The position numbers and the translations under genes were made by a program. Shown one piece after another: positions 23,160 through 36,200 of a stretch of 64,000 nt of DNA (its first letter is position 1; each line of letters opens with the position of its first letter). The stretch lies in contig CM057225.1 in NCBI GenBank assembly GCA_029891385.1, positions 80,687,887 to 80,751,886 of the forward strand, in the 5' to 3' direction. This stretch comes from Erythroxylum novogranatense (lineage: Eukaryota; Streptophyta; Magnoliopsida; Malpighiales; Erythroxylaceae). The notes beneath the pieces were generated by a model, which had not been told where the DNA came from, made no database searches, and saw nothing but the letters and a program-made list of their open reading frames with translations.

Positions 23160-26100
23160 ATGAGGTGTTTTTCTTGGAACTGTCAAGGGGTGGGATCTCC
23201 CTTAACAATCCTTCACTTGATGGAAATGAAAATGAAGTTTGATCCTACTTTTATTTTTTTGATTGAAACAAAAAATAAAGAAGCAAAACTAGAAATACTT
23301 AGAAAAAGATGTAACATGGATGAAGCTGTGTATGTTCCTCCTGATGGGATTGGTGGACGATTAGTTGTGAGGTGGAAGGATTGTGTATCGATGAATGTTG
23401 TGGATCAGGATAAAAATCTTATTATCATGGATGTGTGCAATAATGAAGATAGTGTTTTTTGGAAGATTTTCTGGGTTTATGGTGATCCTGATTTGAAGGA
23501 GAGGAAAATGACTTGGGAGAGAATTGTGAGGAAAGCTAGGGGAATTATGTGTCCATGGATTTGTATGGGAGATTATAATGATTTTCTATACCATTATGAA
23601 AAAGAAGGGGGATAGAGAAGGGCTGCTGGAAAGATGGAAGGTTTTAGGGATATGATTGCGAGAGCCGGGCTTATTGATTTATATTCTAAAGGATTGTGGT
23701 ATACTTTGATTAATAAGAGGGAAGAAGGTGAGACTAGGGAGAAAATTGATAGAGCTCTAGCCAACCAACAGTGGATTGAAACTTATCCTAGCTGCTAGGT
23801 TATTAAGTTACCAATTGTTGGTTCAGATCATGCCCCTGTTTTGCTTGAAATTGCCTTTAGAGAGAAAAAGGGTACCAGGCAGTTTAAGTTTGAAGTATTA
23901 TGGAGTGAACATGAGGATTGTGCCCAGATAATAAAAGAAGGTTGGGAAAGACAGTTTGTTGGTTCTAGATTGTACCAATTAGTGCAGAAATAGAAAGCCT
24001 GTAGATCAAAACTCATTGAATGGATTAGAAAGGTTTTTCCTAACTTCCGAAAGGAGATTGATGATATTATGACAAAGGTTACCGAGTTGCAGGAAAAAAA
24101 AGAATGTAGTGCTGAGGAAAACATACAAATTAAGAAATTGTTTGGAGCTTTAAAAAAAGCCTGGGAAGGAGAAGAGAAATATTGGTATCCTAGATCTAGA
24201 GTGAAATGGTTAGATGCTGGGGATAAGAATACAACATTCTTTCACCAGTCAACTTTGCAAAGAAGAAGGGGAAATAAGGTTCTTAGAATAAAAGGGAATG
24301 ATGGGAACTAGATAGAGGAAGAATTAGGAGCGATTGATCAGTTTAGTGAGTTTTATCAGAATCTGTTTACTAGTGAGGGATGTAGTGATATTGATGAAGT
24401 TCTCCATGTTGTCCCTAGGGTTGTTACAAAAGAGATGAATGAGATTTTGGTTGTTGAGATAACTGAAGAAGAAATAATGGCAGCTGTATTTAACCTTAGA
24501 GCAATGAAAGCTCTAGGGCCTGATGGATATAATGAGTTGTTCTATCAGAAATTCTGGGGTATTATTAAGAATGCTATTGTTACTGGTGTTAAAAGTTTCT
24601 TTCAAAATTGTTATATGTTGGGAGAAATGAATAAGGCTTGTGTGAACTTGGTGCCCAAAGTGAAGACTCCATAGCATATATCACAGTTTAGACCTATTAG
24701 CTGCTGTAACTTCAGCTACAAGATAATCTATAAGATCATGACTGAGAGATTAAAGGCTTATATAGGTGAAATCATTACTTACAACTAGAGTGGTTTTGTG
24801 GAGGGGAGCAGATACAGGATAATATTCTGGTGGCAAGTGAAGTGTTTCACAATTTGAAGATTATAAAAGGGCAGAAGTATGGTTTGGCTTTGAAACTTGA
24901 TATGGCCAAAGCCTATGATAGAGTGGAGTGGATATTTTTGAAGAAAGTTATGGAGAAAATGGGCTTCAATTCAACTTGGATAAGGTGGATCATGGAGTGC
25001 ATTTCCTCTTTTACTTATAATCTCAATTTCAATGGTAAGAAATCAGGTTTTATAACTCCATCTAGAGGTTTTAGGTAAGGGGATCCTCTATCCCCTTACT
25101 TGTTTTTGTTTGTGGTGGATGTTCTGTCTAGAATGGTCAATCAGGCCATTGAGTCTAGGCAGTTAGAGGGTCTTAGGTTAGTAGGAGATTGTCCAATCCT
25201 GTCCCACTTATTGTTTATTGACGATGCCTTGTTTTTCTTACCTACTGATGCTGCTAATGTATCCTTTATGTTTGATCTTCTTGATAAGTATTGTAAAGCT
25301 TCAAGACAAAAGGTGAATATGTCCAAGTCAAGCATTATTTTCAGCTCCAATACTCCTGAGGACAAGAGGAATGAATTGAAGTTGTTGTTTGGAATTCCTG
25401 AAGCTCCTAATCCTGGGACTTATTTGGGACTGCCTAATTTCTGTGGATAGACAAAGAGAAGAGCAGTGGAATTAATCAAAGAAAGAATTATCAAGAAGAT
25501 TAAAGGATGGAAGATAAAGTTTCTCAGTCAAGGGGGAAGGGAAATACTTATAAAAGCTGTTGCCTGTGCTATGCCCGTTTACCTTATGTTGTGTATCAAG
25601 TTTTCTAAAAAAACATGTGATGAAATTAATGCTTTGTTTGTTGATCACTAGTGGCTACAGAAGGATAATGAACACAGAATTCATTGGGATAGCTAGATAA
25701 AGATGATAGAGAGTAAAAGTACTGGAGGCTTAAGGATATGCAGCTTTTGAATATTGTTTTGCTTGCAAGGTAGTGTTGGAGGTTGTTTACAAATTCAACT
25801 GTTTTATGGGCAAGGGTGTTGAAAGGGTTATATTTCCCTAAAACTTCATGTTTGCAGGCTAAGAAAGGTTCAAGGGCCTCCTGGCTTTGGTCTAGTATAT
25901 TGGAAGGGAGGGATTTTTTGAAGCAACATATTCAATAGCAAGTTGTGGATGGCAGAAGTATTAATATTTAGGATGAGCCATGGATTCAGGGCATATCAAT
26001 TGCTAAACCTGAGGGACTACCTGCAAGTGTTCCTAAAAAAGTGGAGGAGTTGATTGATACTCAAGCTGAAAGGTGGAAACTGGAGGCTGTGAGTGAACTT

Positions 26101-27252
26101 TTAACTAGTGAACAGAAAAAAATGATTGAGGAAACTCCTTTGTGTGGTAAAGGGTCACAGGACAAATACATTTGACCAATAGCTGAAAATGGAGTTTATT
26201 CAGTTAAGGTGGGATATCAGGCTCTAAAACAAGCTGCAGCAAATACAGTCAACATAAAAACTACTTCTCATTCTGTGGATAAGAAGTTTTGGAAGCTAAC
26301 TCTCCCACCCAAGGTTAAGGTATTTCTCTGGAAAAAACTTCGAAGCTTACTGCCTACTAAATCTAATTTGGTCAAAAGAAAAGTAAAAACTGATGTCTTG
26401 TGTCCTATTTGCTATTGTGAACCTGAGACTCTTGAACATATGTTGTTATTATGTCCCTGGGTATGATGTGTATGGTTTGGTAGTGAATTGGGTTTAAAAA
26501 TAACAAGATAAGGGCTGACCACTTTAGATCAATGGATACTGGATATGAGTGAATCTTTTTAGAAGGATGATAATGGCAGTGATAAGTTGGTGTTAATTGC
26601 TGTTTTGCTTTGGAACATTTGGAAGTAGAGATGTAAGTTGGTTTTTAAAAATGGCAAGCCAGATCCTATTAGATGTATTGTGAAAAGTGATGAATTGTTG
26701 GCAGAATGTAAACCTCCAAGACCACAGGTTGGTATGAATAAAATGCAACATCAACAGATTCAATGGACCAAGCCATCTGTAGGATGTTTGAAAAAGAATT
26801 GTGATGGAGCTTATCAAAATGGGGATGCAGGTTTGGCAGTTATTATAAGAAATGATGAAGGAGCCATTGTTGATGGTATTGCTAAAGAATGTAAAGCAGG
26901 TTCAACACTTGAGGTTGAAGCCAGAGCTATGTATGAAGGAGTGAAGTTGCTGGATCAGAAAGAATATCATAATGTACAGATTGAGATGGACTCACAGATT
27001 GTTCATAATGAAATTCTTAAGAATACAGGGAAAAGAAAGTGGATAATTCAACCATATATTACTGATATACTGTACAGAATACAACATTAGCAGGATATTG
27101 ATTTTGTATTAATAAAACGTGAAGCTAATAGCGCCGCTGATTGGCTAGCAAAGAAAGTTAGCAAGAAGATGTGCATTGGTAATTGGGTCTTAGCACCTCC
27201 ATCTTCTTTGGTTGGAATCTTGAGTAGAGATGGATTGCTAGCACCTCCTTAG
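23160..27252 (+). pseudogene. LINE 2 ORF2: endonuclease, reverse transcriptase and RNase H, riddled with TAG stops
   Basis: Starts at ATG 23,160 with MRCFSWNCQGVGSP, the standard endonuclease start. Landmarks in order: FIFLIETKNK, ICMGDYNDFL and IVGSDHAPVLLE (endonuclease); WLDAGDKNTTFFH; QFRPISCCNFSYKIIYKI; ALKLDMAKAYDRVEW; GDPLSPYLFLFV; SHLLFIDDALFF (catalytic box FIDD) and YLGLP; a zf-RVT region with KFWKLTLPPKVKVFLWK; and RNase H with NCDGAY, EVEARAMYEG, EMDSQ and AADWLAK. Only one frameshift is evident (near 24,809, a one-base loss in the VEGRQIQ block). About eighteen in-frame stops remain, mostly TAG where Trp or Gln is expected, for example 23,613-23,615, 24,309-24,311, 24,672-24,674 and 25,448-25,450. 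The natural end is TAG at about 27,250. Confidence 0.9.
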
Positions 27253-27714
27253 ATGTTTGAGTTGAAGTGATAAGCTAGAGTTGCTACAATGTTAGTTCTC
27301 ATATGTGTATTGCTTCTTTCTTTCTCTGATATATTGTGTGAAACTAATGTAAACATTTTTTCATATTAATGAAAATTCTTCTTATTGGCCAAAAAAAATT
27401 AATATCGTATAAAACTAAAAATCAAATTATAGTGATATAGACATACTCTATGTTTTAACCAACTAACTTTAGGACTTATGGATACTAGGTAAAAGATGCT
27501 TATATCATATGACACCATGTGTCATACACATTAAGTAGCAGTTTGCAACTTCACTTAAATCATTCCTGCCCACTTCTCTTATTTAATTCAGTTAGTTTTT
27601 TAACAATTCTTATGAGGCTTCTCATAAAAATCCTATATCCTTAATATAAAACTTGAATACTATACAGTCAGGAGATGATAAATTTTACAAAATTATCAGA
27701 GTAAGGCAAATCAT

Positions 27715-28900
27715 GATCTAGATGGTTGATGGTGTTATTATAATATTCTTTGATGTTCAATATGTACTAGATTTAAAGAATTAAGCACCTTACATGTAAA
27801 TAATTCTGCTTAGAGAATATTAAAGTGGTAAATGGTGCAAAGATTGTGACCAAAGCATTATAATTAGTAAAAAATTGTACAAATTGATAAGGAGCATAAT
27901 TATAGATGAAGAATCTATAGTAGTAAAGTCAAAGGAAGATAATATGATGTTATAGAACATTAAACTGGGCTATCTTAATGAGTGAGGGATGATAAAACTA
28001 GTTAGAGCTTTTTGAAGGAATTCAAAAACTACAAGTTAGACTTTTACAAACTTCCTACTCTTAGTAAAAAGTATAGTGTAACATTCAAGGACGTAGTGTT
28101 TGAGGTGTAGCATATGCTATAGTAAACATATGGAGAGGATATGCCAAGGTTAGCATAGAGTAGTATTGGATCAAAGATGACATAAGTTAAACTTAAAATA
28201 CTAAGAGTACGTCCTAAAAAAGTTAAAAATTATGGTTCATGATACAGAACAATGTTAGTAAAATAACATCAACAAGATATAGCCATATAATTGGTAAAGT
28301 GAAATGGTCCATTAAATCACCAAGTAGATATGTTTGGAAAGGCTCAGTCTCTCATGCTCTGACCATCAATAATGGGGATATAACTACCTTTAAGGGGCCT
28401 ATAAATAATTAGGAGAAGGATATATAGATAGGTTTTATGATGAAAGATGTGAATTTTGACATAATTAGAGAATACATTTCATATAATTAGATATTATTAA
28501 ATAGGTTCATAATTTAGAGAATGGAACTGACATGTCGACGAATTTGATTAATATGGAGAATTTCTAATATTACTTAGACTTGATTAATGTCTTGAGATAT
28601 AGATATAATTATAACTTAGCCTATGTAGAGTACATTCATTAAGAGAGAGATTATAGAAGGGCAATCTTAAAGGCCTTTCTTGGACTACTTTGGTTTAATA
28701 AGGTATATTAAGATTGTTATGTAGATGACTCATATACACTGAGGTATAATCTTAGAAGCATATTCTTGAAGTGTGTTGGTTAGATATGATATATTTGCGA
28801 AAGTGGAGATTATTATTGTGACTTATATACACAATTGTACAATCTTAGAGACATTTTTTAGAGTGTGCTAGTTAAATACAGTACATTCATTAAGGAAGAG
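27715..28900 (+). pseudogene. Faint Ty1/copia polyprotein relic (pre-integrase and integrase region)
   Basis: Broken translations contain KSKEDNMMLWNIKLGYLNE-GMIKL, matching the copia motif in which the zinc-binding His residues precede LGH, and further on KLDFYK and YSVTFKDVVFEV, which fit the following CxxC and substrate region after loss of both Cys. Upstream, DGV and DVQYVLDLKN fit the protease-to-integrase stretch. No LTR, primer site or long frame remains. The family assignment rests on one good block and a few weak ones. The spacer at 27,413-27,715 has no recognisable content. Confidence 0.5.
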
Positions 28901-28959
28901 ATTGTTGTACATGGTTTATACATGCAGGTGTAAAATCTTAGAGTATTTATGATTGATGT

Positions 28960-30355
28960 GTTTCTTAAGCTTATAAGAATTTATCAATTTTAAACCGCAA
29001 GTATACGATGTGGCTGTAGCTAGCACTGGTAACTAGAAGTTGATCCTACGATGATTATAAGTTTTAATATTAACCCTTTTCCTATTATCTAACCTTCAAA
29101 TTAGATTATAGATTTAATTAAAAATTAAACTAAAAAATTGAACTACGATTTAAACAATAATGAAATCAGACAGTCGAGAATACTACGAAATGTTGATATC
29201 AAATAAATAGTACCTAGATGATGAATCCCCCTAAGAATTTTTTAATGTTAACCTTTTATCATGAAATTAAAAGATTGATTATTGGATCGTGGAAATTCCT
29301 ATCTTATGTTAATATCTTTCTTAAAACTATTAACAACAAAACTCTTAATTGATAATTGAAACCTTTTTCTTGTTAAAACAATTAAGATTGCATAATTTTT
29401 GTTTGTTAATTTCACTATTAGGATTGACCTAATCTAGAGGATTTGTATCGACCTATTTCTAGGTTTGCATGGATCTTTTTCCTATTAAGGTAGACCTATT
29501 CTCACAAAAGGGTTTTTAAATTTCAATCATATGAAATCAGATAGTTAACTAATATTCCAAATATATTAGATCAAGAATATAATGCATAATTGAATAATAA
29601 TTAATCAATTAATAAAATTTTAGTGAATAAAAGATTAAATCATATTGTCATCACAACTTAGGGGTCATCATACATAGGTACTAAACAAATTAGTTCCTAC
29701 TCATAGAAAACAAAACATTAACAAATATTCAGAAGAACAAACAAAAATCAAAGAAATCATAATATAAGTCTCCTTTTTTTTTTTCTCTAACGAATCTTTT
29801 ACCAATTTGGATTGAATGATGCTATCTATCGGATATGGTGACGTAATCTTAGTGTTTTCCTTGTCCTCTAATCAGAAGTGCCTCTTCTTTATGTTTTTTA
29901 TGACTAAAAAATGCTCTAAAACTCACCTTTCTTTTTTTCCCCTCCAATAACTTCCTTTTATCGTAAAAACTAAGGTTTATGGGATATATATGGTCTCTTA
30001 TATAGTCTTGTAGGTAACCATGTATCTCTAAAAACACCTAAATTTGCAATTTTATATAGCCATAAAGACTTACAAGGGTGAGATACAAGGTTGTGTATAT
30101 CAACATACATGGAAGTGTAAGTTCGCATGAATAGAAACAATATTCTTCAATTCTCCATACATTTATAGACTTACACAAACACTATACGCAGTTGTGTAGG
30201 TCCTCACTTACTTTAAATCTTCTTCCCATGTCATGATTTCACCTAAATTCTTCTCCCTTTGGACAATTGAAGTGAATTAAGTACCAAAAATACTATAAGA
30301 CATTTAAATAAATAACAAAACATATTAAATATGGGTATTTAATTATAGTCCAACA
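28960..30355 (-). repeat. Probable LTR of the basal Tat/Athila-like gypsy element
   Basis: On the minus strand the segment begins TGTTGGACTATAATTAAATAC at 30,355. Near its other end, around 29,000-29,060, is the accgcaagtatacga-tg... gttgatcctacgatg block, which resembles the CGCAAGTGCACGG...GATCCCACAGG sequence I associate with Tat/Ogre-type LTRs. Just inside it (30,360-30,410) lies catcctcacacttaagcttttgcttgtcctcaa, a signature of the 3' non-coding region of such elements. The left boundary is approximate. A small open frame at 29,849-30,037 is not considered a gene. Confidence 0.55.
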
Positions 30356-31224
30356 ATCATTTAACATCCTCACACTTAAGCTTTTGCTTGTCCTCAAGAA
30401 AATTATATCTAAATTACCAATCTTAAAAACATCCATCCCTTATTGACCTCAACCTGTCCATCCATACTCTAAATCACCATATCACATTAATCAAATTAAC
30501 ATACAATTAGATTCAAGTTATCCTAAAACTAACCTTCATAAACCAATGTCAATAATAATCACATTGAAGATCGGACAGGGGTTAGTTAGTGATCCAACTT
30601 CGCTTAGTTGGCAGTCCAACTTCCTCCAATCTTCACAGCAACAGAGAGGACCGATTTATGATATATCTTGTTTACAATCAAAATTATGGAATTGGAAGGA
30701 CTTAGTCCTTTTAGGCACAGGAAAGATGATTGCAAGGAATTATACTAACTTCCACAGTTGGCAACCATCACCTACGGAGGGCTTCCAGGTTGCACAAGAG
30801 ACATCATTAGCCACTGATTCTTGTTTCCTTCTACTAAATGGATGGGAAGGTTGCAATCCAATCTTGGCAAGGGAAGGTGAAGTTCAACTATTGAATTTAG
30901 TTTTTATATGATTGTGTTGCATTAGTTGGGCTTGATGATTTATGTTTCTTGAGGTTAACATGTGTCTGATAATTTGTGGTACTTCTGTGTGGATTTAGTT
31001 AGAAAATAGAAGAGCAGATTTGTTCTGGGTATAAGGGTGAGCTGGAAGGTAGTGAAGGTTGTGAAGTAGCATCCACAGATGTATTTTGTTGGTCCTTTTG
31101 TGAAACCAAAGACCTTGTTCAACTAGTCTTTACTGTTAGGATTAGTGAGTTACTACTAACGAGTTACTAGTTAGTGTCTTGAGAGACACTACTTGAGTAG
31201 ACTCCAATCTTGTAAATATCTTTT

Positions 31225-33280
31225 GTTGGACCCCGCTACCGGAGCCCAACATCGGACATGAGAGCGTGATGTGAAACATGTTAATTATACGTTGAAGGAA
31301 AAGACCTGCGGAAGATCAATGGGCCTGCTGGAAAACAAACTTGAAACCTGTTTTCATTTGATTTAAACAAACAAATTCATAATTCATGCTCCAAAAGATG
31401 AATTTTACTAAACTTGAAGAACAACTCAAAACAAATTACAACTTTGAGTTCAAGAGCCAAAAATACAAAATACTCTTGAACCAATCATACTTGAAATGTA
31501 ACTAAAGCTTAAAAATAAACATGACAAAATGGAGTGCTGCCGTAACTCGTGACTCACTCGGTCTCTTGCTCGTCACCTGAATGGGGGAGATAAGAGGGGG
31601 TGAGCTATAAAGCTTATGGGAACATATTCATAATATAACAACAAGCAAAAGTATTCAAAAATAACTCATTGCCGTGATACTTGTTGAAATCATAGCGATT
31701 GAACATGCATGAGTCATTATCTTGAAATATGCTTGATTCTTGAACAATTCGTGATGTATGGAACATAACAACAAATCATAAACACATAACATAACATAAT
31801 GGTTTGGGTTGTCCCTGGTTCGTGACGTACTACACATTCCATCGAAATATTGATGTGTAGACGTAGTTTCGTGAGGGAATCCTTGTGAGAAACCCTGTGC
31901 CACTAGCGGCCAGGCGGGAGAAGCCTTTTCGTGAGTCAATGTGCACTTGACTATTCGTGAGGGACACCGCAAACCCACATAAATATGCATGATTCATGTT
32001 CTTGTAAACTTGCTTGCCAAACTGGCACTTGCTTGTAAACTTGCTTGTCATATATTTGTAAAACATGACTTCATGTACATGTATTCGTGAAAGGAGAAAA
32101 ACCCCCTTTGGAATCCTTTTCATAATTCATGAATGCAAATCAAATAACAACCTATAATCATTCATAATAGTATGTCATGCAATCGTGGATGATGCAATTT
32201 AAATGCATTAAATCTTTCTTAATTTGAACAAAACAATGAGTAACTTATTTACTCTATTATAAACATGAACCCACCTGAATTCCTTGCTTGTTCTTGCCTA
32301 GGAATGAGTTTCCTCTTGAGCCTCTTGATCCTCTTGCCTCACTTGATCTCCTAAAATAAGAACCAAAATCCCATTTAATAATTCATGCTGAAACAATATG
32401 TCCATTTTTAACTTCCATCCAAAATTACATATTCTTATAAACTGATTCAGAACTTCATTACTTCACAAAACTTGTAGATCCGTGTCTCTAGTTTACAACG
32501 CCTCAAAAATCACCTCAAAAGGACTTCTGTACCAAAAGATATGCTCCAATTACTAAAAACATTTTTGCTGGAAAAACTGGCCTCGCCGCGACGAGGCTCA
32601 CTCGTCGCGTCGCGACGTGCGAACGGGAGGGTCGACTCCCGAACCCAGATTTTGACATTTTTCAACCCTTAATCCTTCCATTTCTTAACTACAACACATC
32701 TAACCCTTGAATCAAGTTCTATACTTCCTTTCTACACTCATTCTAACACCAAATCATCAACAAACACAACAACCCAAGCATTTATACCAAAGTTCTACCA
32801 TAAACCCTAACCCAACGATTCCCACTCATTCCAAGCACAACTAGAGTTTAATCCATCTCAAACAAGGATAAAAGAGTTTAACTCACCTGAAGAATGCTTC
32901 TAATCTGTCGAAAATCCTTAAACCTAAGCTTTCCCCTCTTTCTCTTCTTCTTCCTCTCTTCCCACGATACTCTCCTCTTCTTTCTCTCTTCTTTCTATTT
33001 TCCTTTTCTTTTCTTTTCTTTTTTTAATTCCTTAAGCCTACAAGAAAGAGCAAAGACTATAATGCCCCTCTTCGTTAAGCCTAAACTTAGCCAACTTAAA
33101 AGCCTTGCCCATTATGCCCTTATAAAAATCTACTCTTCTATAACCATTATTCCATACTAAACTCAATTAAATCTTAATTTCCCATTAATACTTTCAATAA
33201 AATCAAACTATGCCATAAATAACATAATCAACTTAATTCATACTTAATAACATCAAGAAAAACAAATTTGGGGCCCAACA
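31225..33280 (-). repeat. Gypsy 3' LTR
   Basis: The 3' LTR for the minus-strand element, 2,056 bp, TG...CA ends. The tail of the integrase gene and the polypurine tract abut its inner edge at 33,281. A GC-rich palindromic island lies at about 32,581-32,640. Open frames at 31,655-31,990, 31,830-32,123 and 32,894-33,160 recur in the other LTR simply because the LTRs are copies; I do not call them genes. Confidence 0.93.
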
Positions 33281-33297
33281 TTTCTCCCCCTCTTAAA
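33281..33297 (-). promoter_or_regulatory. Polypurine tract of the gypsy element
   Basis: On the minus strand, AAGAGGGGGAGAAA immediately precedes the TGTTGG LTR start. This is the expected place and composition for the plus-strand DNA primer. It overlaps the end of the integrase reading frame. Confidence 0.8.
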
Positions 33298-36200
33298 AGA
33301 AATTTCGTCCTCGAAATTTACCTGAATCATCGAAAAGACTTGGATACTTCTCTTTCATGGCGTCCAATGACTCCCACGTGGCTTCTTCCACTGAATGGTT
33401 CCTCCACAGAACTTTAACTAGCTGAACTATCTTATTCCTGAGGATCTTTTCCTTTGTGTCTAAGATCGCTACTGGAATTTTCTCATAACTCAAGTCGTCT
33501 CTTAACTGAACCTCTGAAACCTGATTGACATGAGAAGGATCTGATCTGTACCTCCTCAGCATGGAAACATGAAAAACATCATGGATCTGAGAAAACTCTG
33601 GCGGCAATGCCAACCTATAAGCTAGAGGTCCGATCCTTTCAAGAATCTCATACTGACCTACATATCTCGGACTCAACTTGCCTTTCTTGCCAAACCTCAA
33701 TACTCCCTTCCAAAGAGACGTCTTGAGAAACACTTTCTCACCAAATTCATACTCCATCTCCTTCCGATGAGCATCAGTGTAACTCTTCATCCTATCCTGG
33801 GCTGCCTTAAGCCGCTGCTTAACTAGATTGACTTTATCAACAGTCATCTGGATCAATTCTGGTCGTACCAGTTTCCTCTCCCCTTCTTCATCCCAACATA
33901 TCAGAGTTCTACACCTCCTTCCATACAATGCCTCATATGGAGCCATCTGAATGCTCGAATGGTACGAATTATTATAAGCAAATTCGACCAATGGCAAATG
34001 CTCATCCCAAGCTCCCTTGAAATCCAACACACATGCCCTGAGCATTCCCTCCAGTGTCCGAATGGTCCTCTCAGATTGACCATCCGTCTAAGGGTGAAAC
34101 GCCGTACTAAAATGCAGCTTAGTACCTAAAACTTCCTGCAAGTTTCCCCAAAATCTCGAAGTGAACCGAGGATCCCTGTCAGAAACTATAGAATTTGGAA
34201 TCCCATGCAACCTTACTACCTCATCAATGTACTTCTTGGCTAACACATGCAACGAATCAGTCTGCTTGATTGCCAGAAAATGGGCTGACTTCGTCAACCT
34301 ATCCACAATAACCCATATGGCATCATGCTTCCTACTAGTCTTAGGCAAACCCATCAGAAAATCCATGGTTACTCTTTGCCACTTCCACTCAGGAATGGCC
34401 AATGTCCTTAACTTACCTAAAGGCGCCTGGTGTTCAGCCTTGACTTGCTGACACACGAGACACTTACTGACATACTCTGCTACATCCCTTTTCATGCCCT
34501 TCCACCAAAAATGCTCTCTCAAATCTCTGTACATCCTGATGCTACCTGCGTGCATGGCATAAGGCGCATTGTGTGCCTCATCCAAAATCTCATCCTTATC
34601 CTCCTTGCTATCTGGAATACAAAGTCTGTCCCCCACTGTCATGAGTCCATCATCTCTCACTACTACTTCAGAAACTTTACCATTCTGAATTTCCTCTCGA
34701 AGCTTGCTCAGACCTGCATCCTGTGCCTGCAACTCCTTAACCTTTTCCCTGAGAATCGGCCTCACTCTGAAATTTTCTAGAAGGCAATTTGGTTCCTCCT
34801 GCTTCAAGCTTATCTTAAGCTTGGCCATCTCTTCCAATAAAGGAAGAGAAACTGCCTGAACATGAGCAATAGAAGACTTCCTGCTCAAAGCATCAACCAC
34901 TACATTCGCTTTGCCTGGGTGGTATTCAATCAACAAATCATAGTCCTTGAGTAACTCAATCCACCTTCTCTGTCTCAAATTCAACTCCTTCTGGCTCAGT
35001 AAGTACTTGAGGCTCTATAATCGGTAAAGATCTTTGTCTGAACCCCGTAAAGATAATGCCTCCAAATCTTCAAGGCAAAGATCACTGCTGCCAACTCCAA
35101 GTCATGAGTAGGGTAATTCAACTCATACTGCTTCAGTTGCCTGGAAGCATAAGCTATCACCCTGTCTCCTTGCATCAATACATAACCTAGACCCTTCCTC
35201 GAGGCATCACTGTACACTGTATAACCCTCATCACCAGAAGGCAAAATCAGAACTGGAGTGCTTGTCAACCTATGCTTGAGCTCCTCAAAGCTCTTTTGGC
35301 ATTCATCGGTCCAGATGAACTTCTGATTCTTCCTCAATAGCTTGGTCATCGGAGCAGCTATCATGGAGAATCCTTCTACAAACCTCCTGTAGTAACCTGC
35401 CAGACCCAGAAAACTCCTTACCTCTGTCACTGTCTTGGGTGCATGCTAATTCACCACTGCTTCAACTTTCCTCGGATCAACATGCACACCATCCTGCGAA
35501 ATCACATGTCCAAAGAAAGTCACCTCATGAAGCCAGAACTCACACTTGCTGAACTTGACATAAAGCTCTCTCTCCCTAAGAGTCTGCAATACTATCCTGA
35601 GATGCTCCTCATGTTCTTCTTCACTCTTGGAATATACCAGAATGTCATCTATAAACACTATGACAAACTGATCCAGAAACTCCTTGAAGACCCTATTCAT
35701 GAGATCCATGAAAGAAACTAGAGCATTGGTCAAGCCGAAAGGCATAACCAAAAACTCATAATGTCTATACCGAGTCCTGAATGCTGTCTTGCTTACATCA
35801 GACTCCTTGATTCTGAGCTGATGATAGCCTGACCTGAGATCAATCTTGGAGAAGACCCTAGCTCCCTGTAGTTGGTCAAATAGGTCATCTATCCGTGGCA
35901 ACGGATACTTGTTCTTAACAGTCACCTTGTTGAGTTTCCGATAGTCAATGCACATCCGCCATGATCCATCCTTCTTCTTAACAAACAAAACTGGTGCTCC
36001 CCAAGGAGACGAACTCGGTCTGACATACCCCTTCTCTAACAGTTCCTCCAACTGTTCCTTAAGCTCCCTCAACTCAGCTGGAGCCATCCTATATGGCGGT
36101 ATTGAAATTGGCGCGGTTCTGGGAATCAAGTCAATGGCAAACTCGATTTCCCTCACTGGCGGCAAACTTGGTAATTCCTCTGGGAACACATCTGGAAACT

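Larger units (their letters stand above)
22225..27399 (+). mobile_element. LINE 2: 5'-truncated plant L1-type retrotransposon with 13-bp target duplication
   Basis: The target duplication taatatcgtataa is exact at 22,212-22,224 and 27,400-27,412. The 5' end starts inside ORF1 (…LNDLRDLSPNLYTLSF), so reverse transcription stopped early. The 3' end has ATTAATGAAAATTC and a short A tail (27,391-27,398) directly before the duplication. ORF1 remnant and ORF2 follow one another as in LINE 1, but the two elements are clearly different families at protein level. Confidence 0.94.

Noticed and set aside
23160..27252. TAG stops as evidence of stop-codon readthrough or a recoded TAG
   Set aside because: Two TGA and two TAA stops and a frameshift also occur, the zinc knuckle of ORF1 has lost a Cys, and the element is 5' truncated. 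Simple decay explains it.
31655..33160. Open frames in the gypsy LTR (31,655-31,990, 31,830-32,123, 32,894-33,160) recurring at 48.3-49.8 kb, as if conserved genes
   Set aside because: They are conserved only because the two LTRs are copies of each other. Some read from start-less alternative codons, and none matches a protein family I know.
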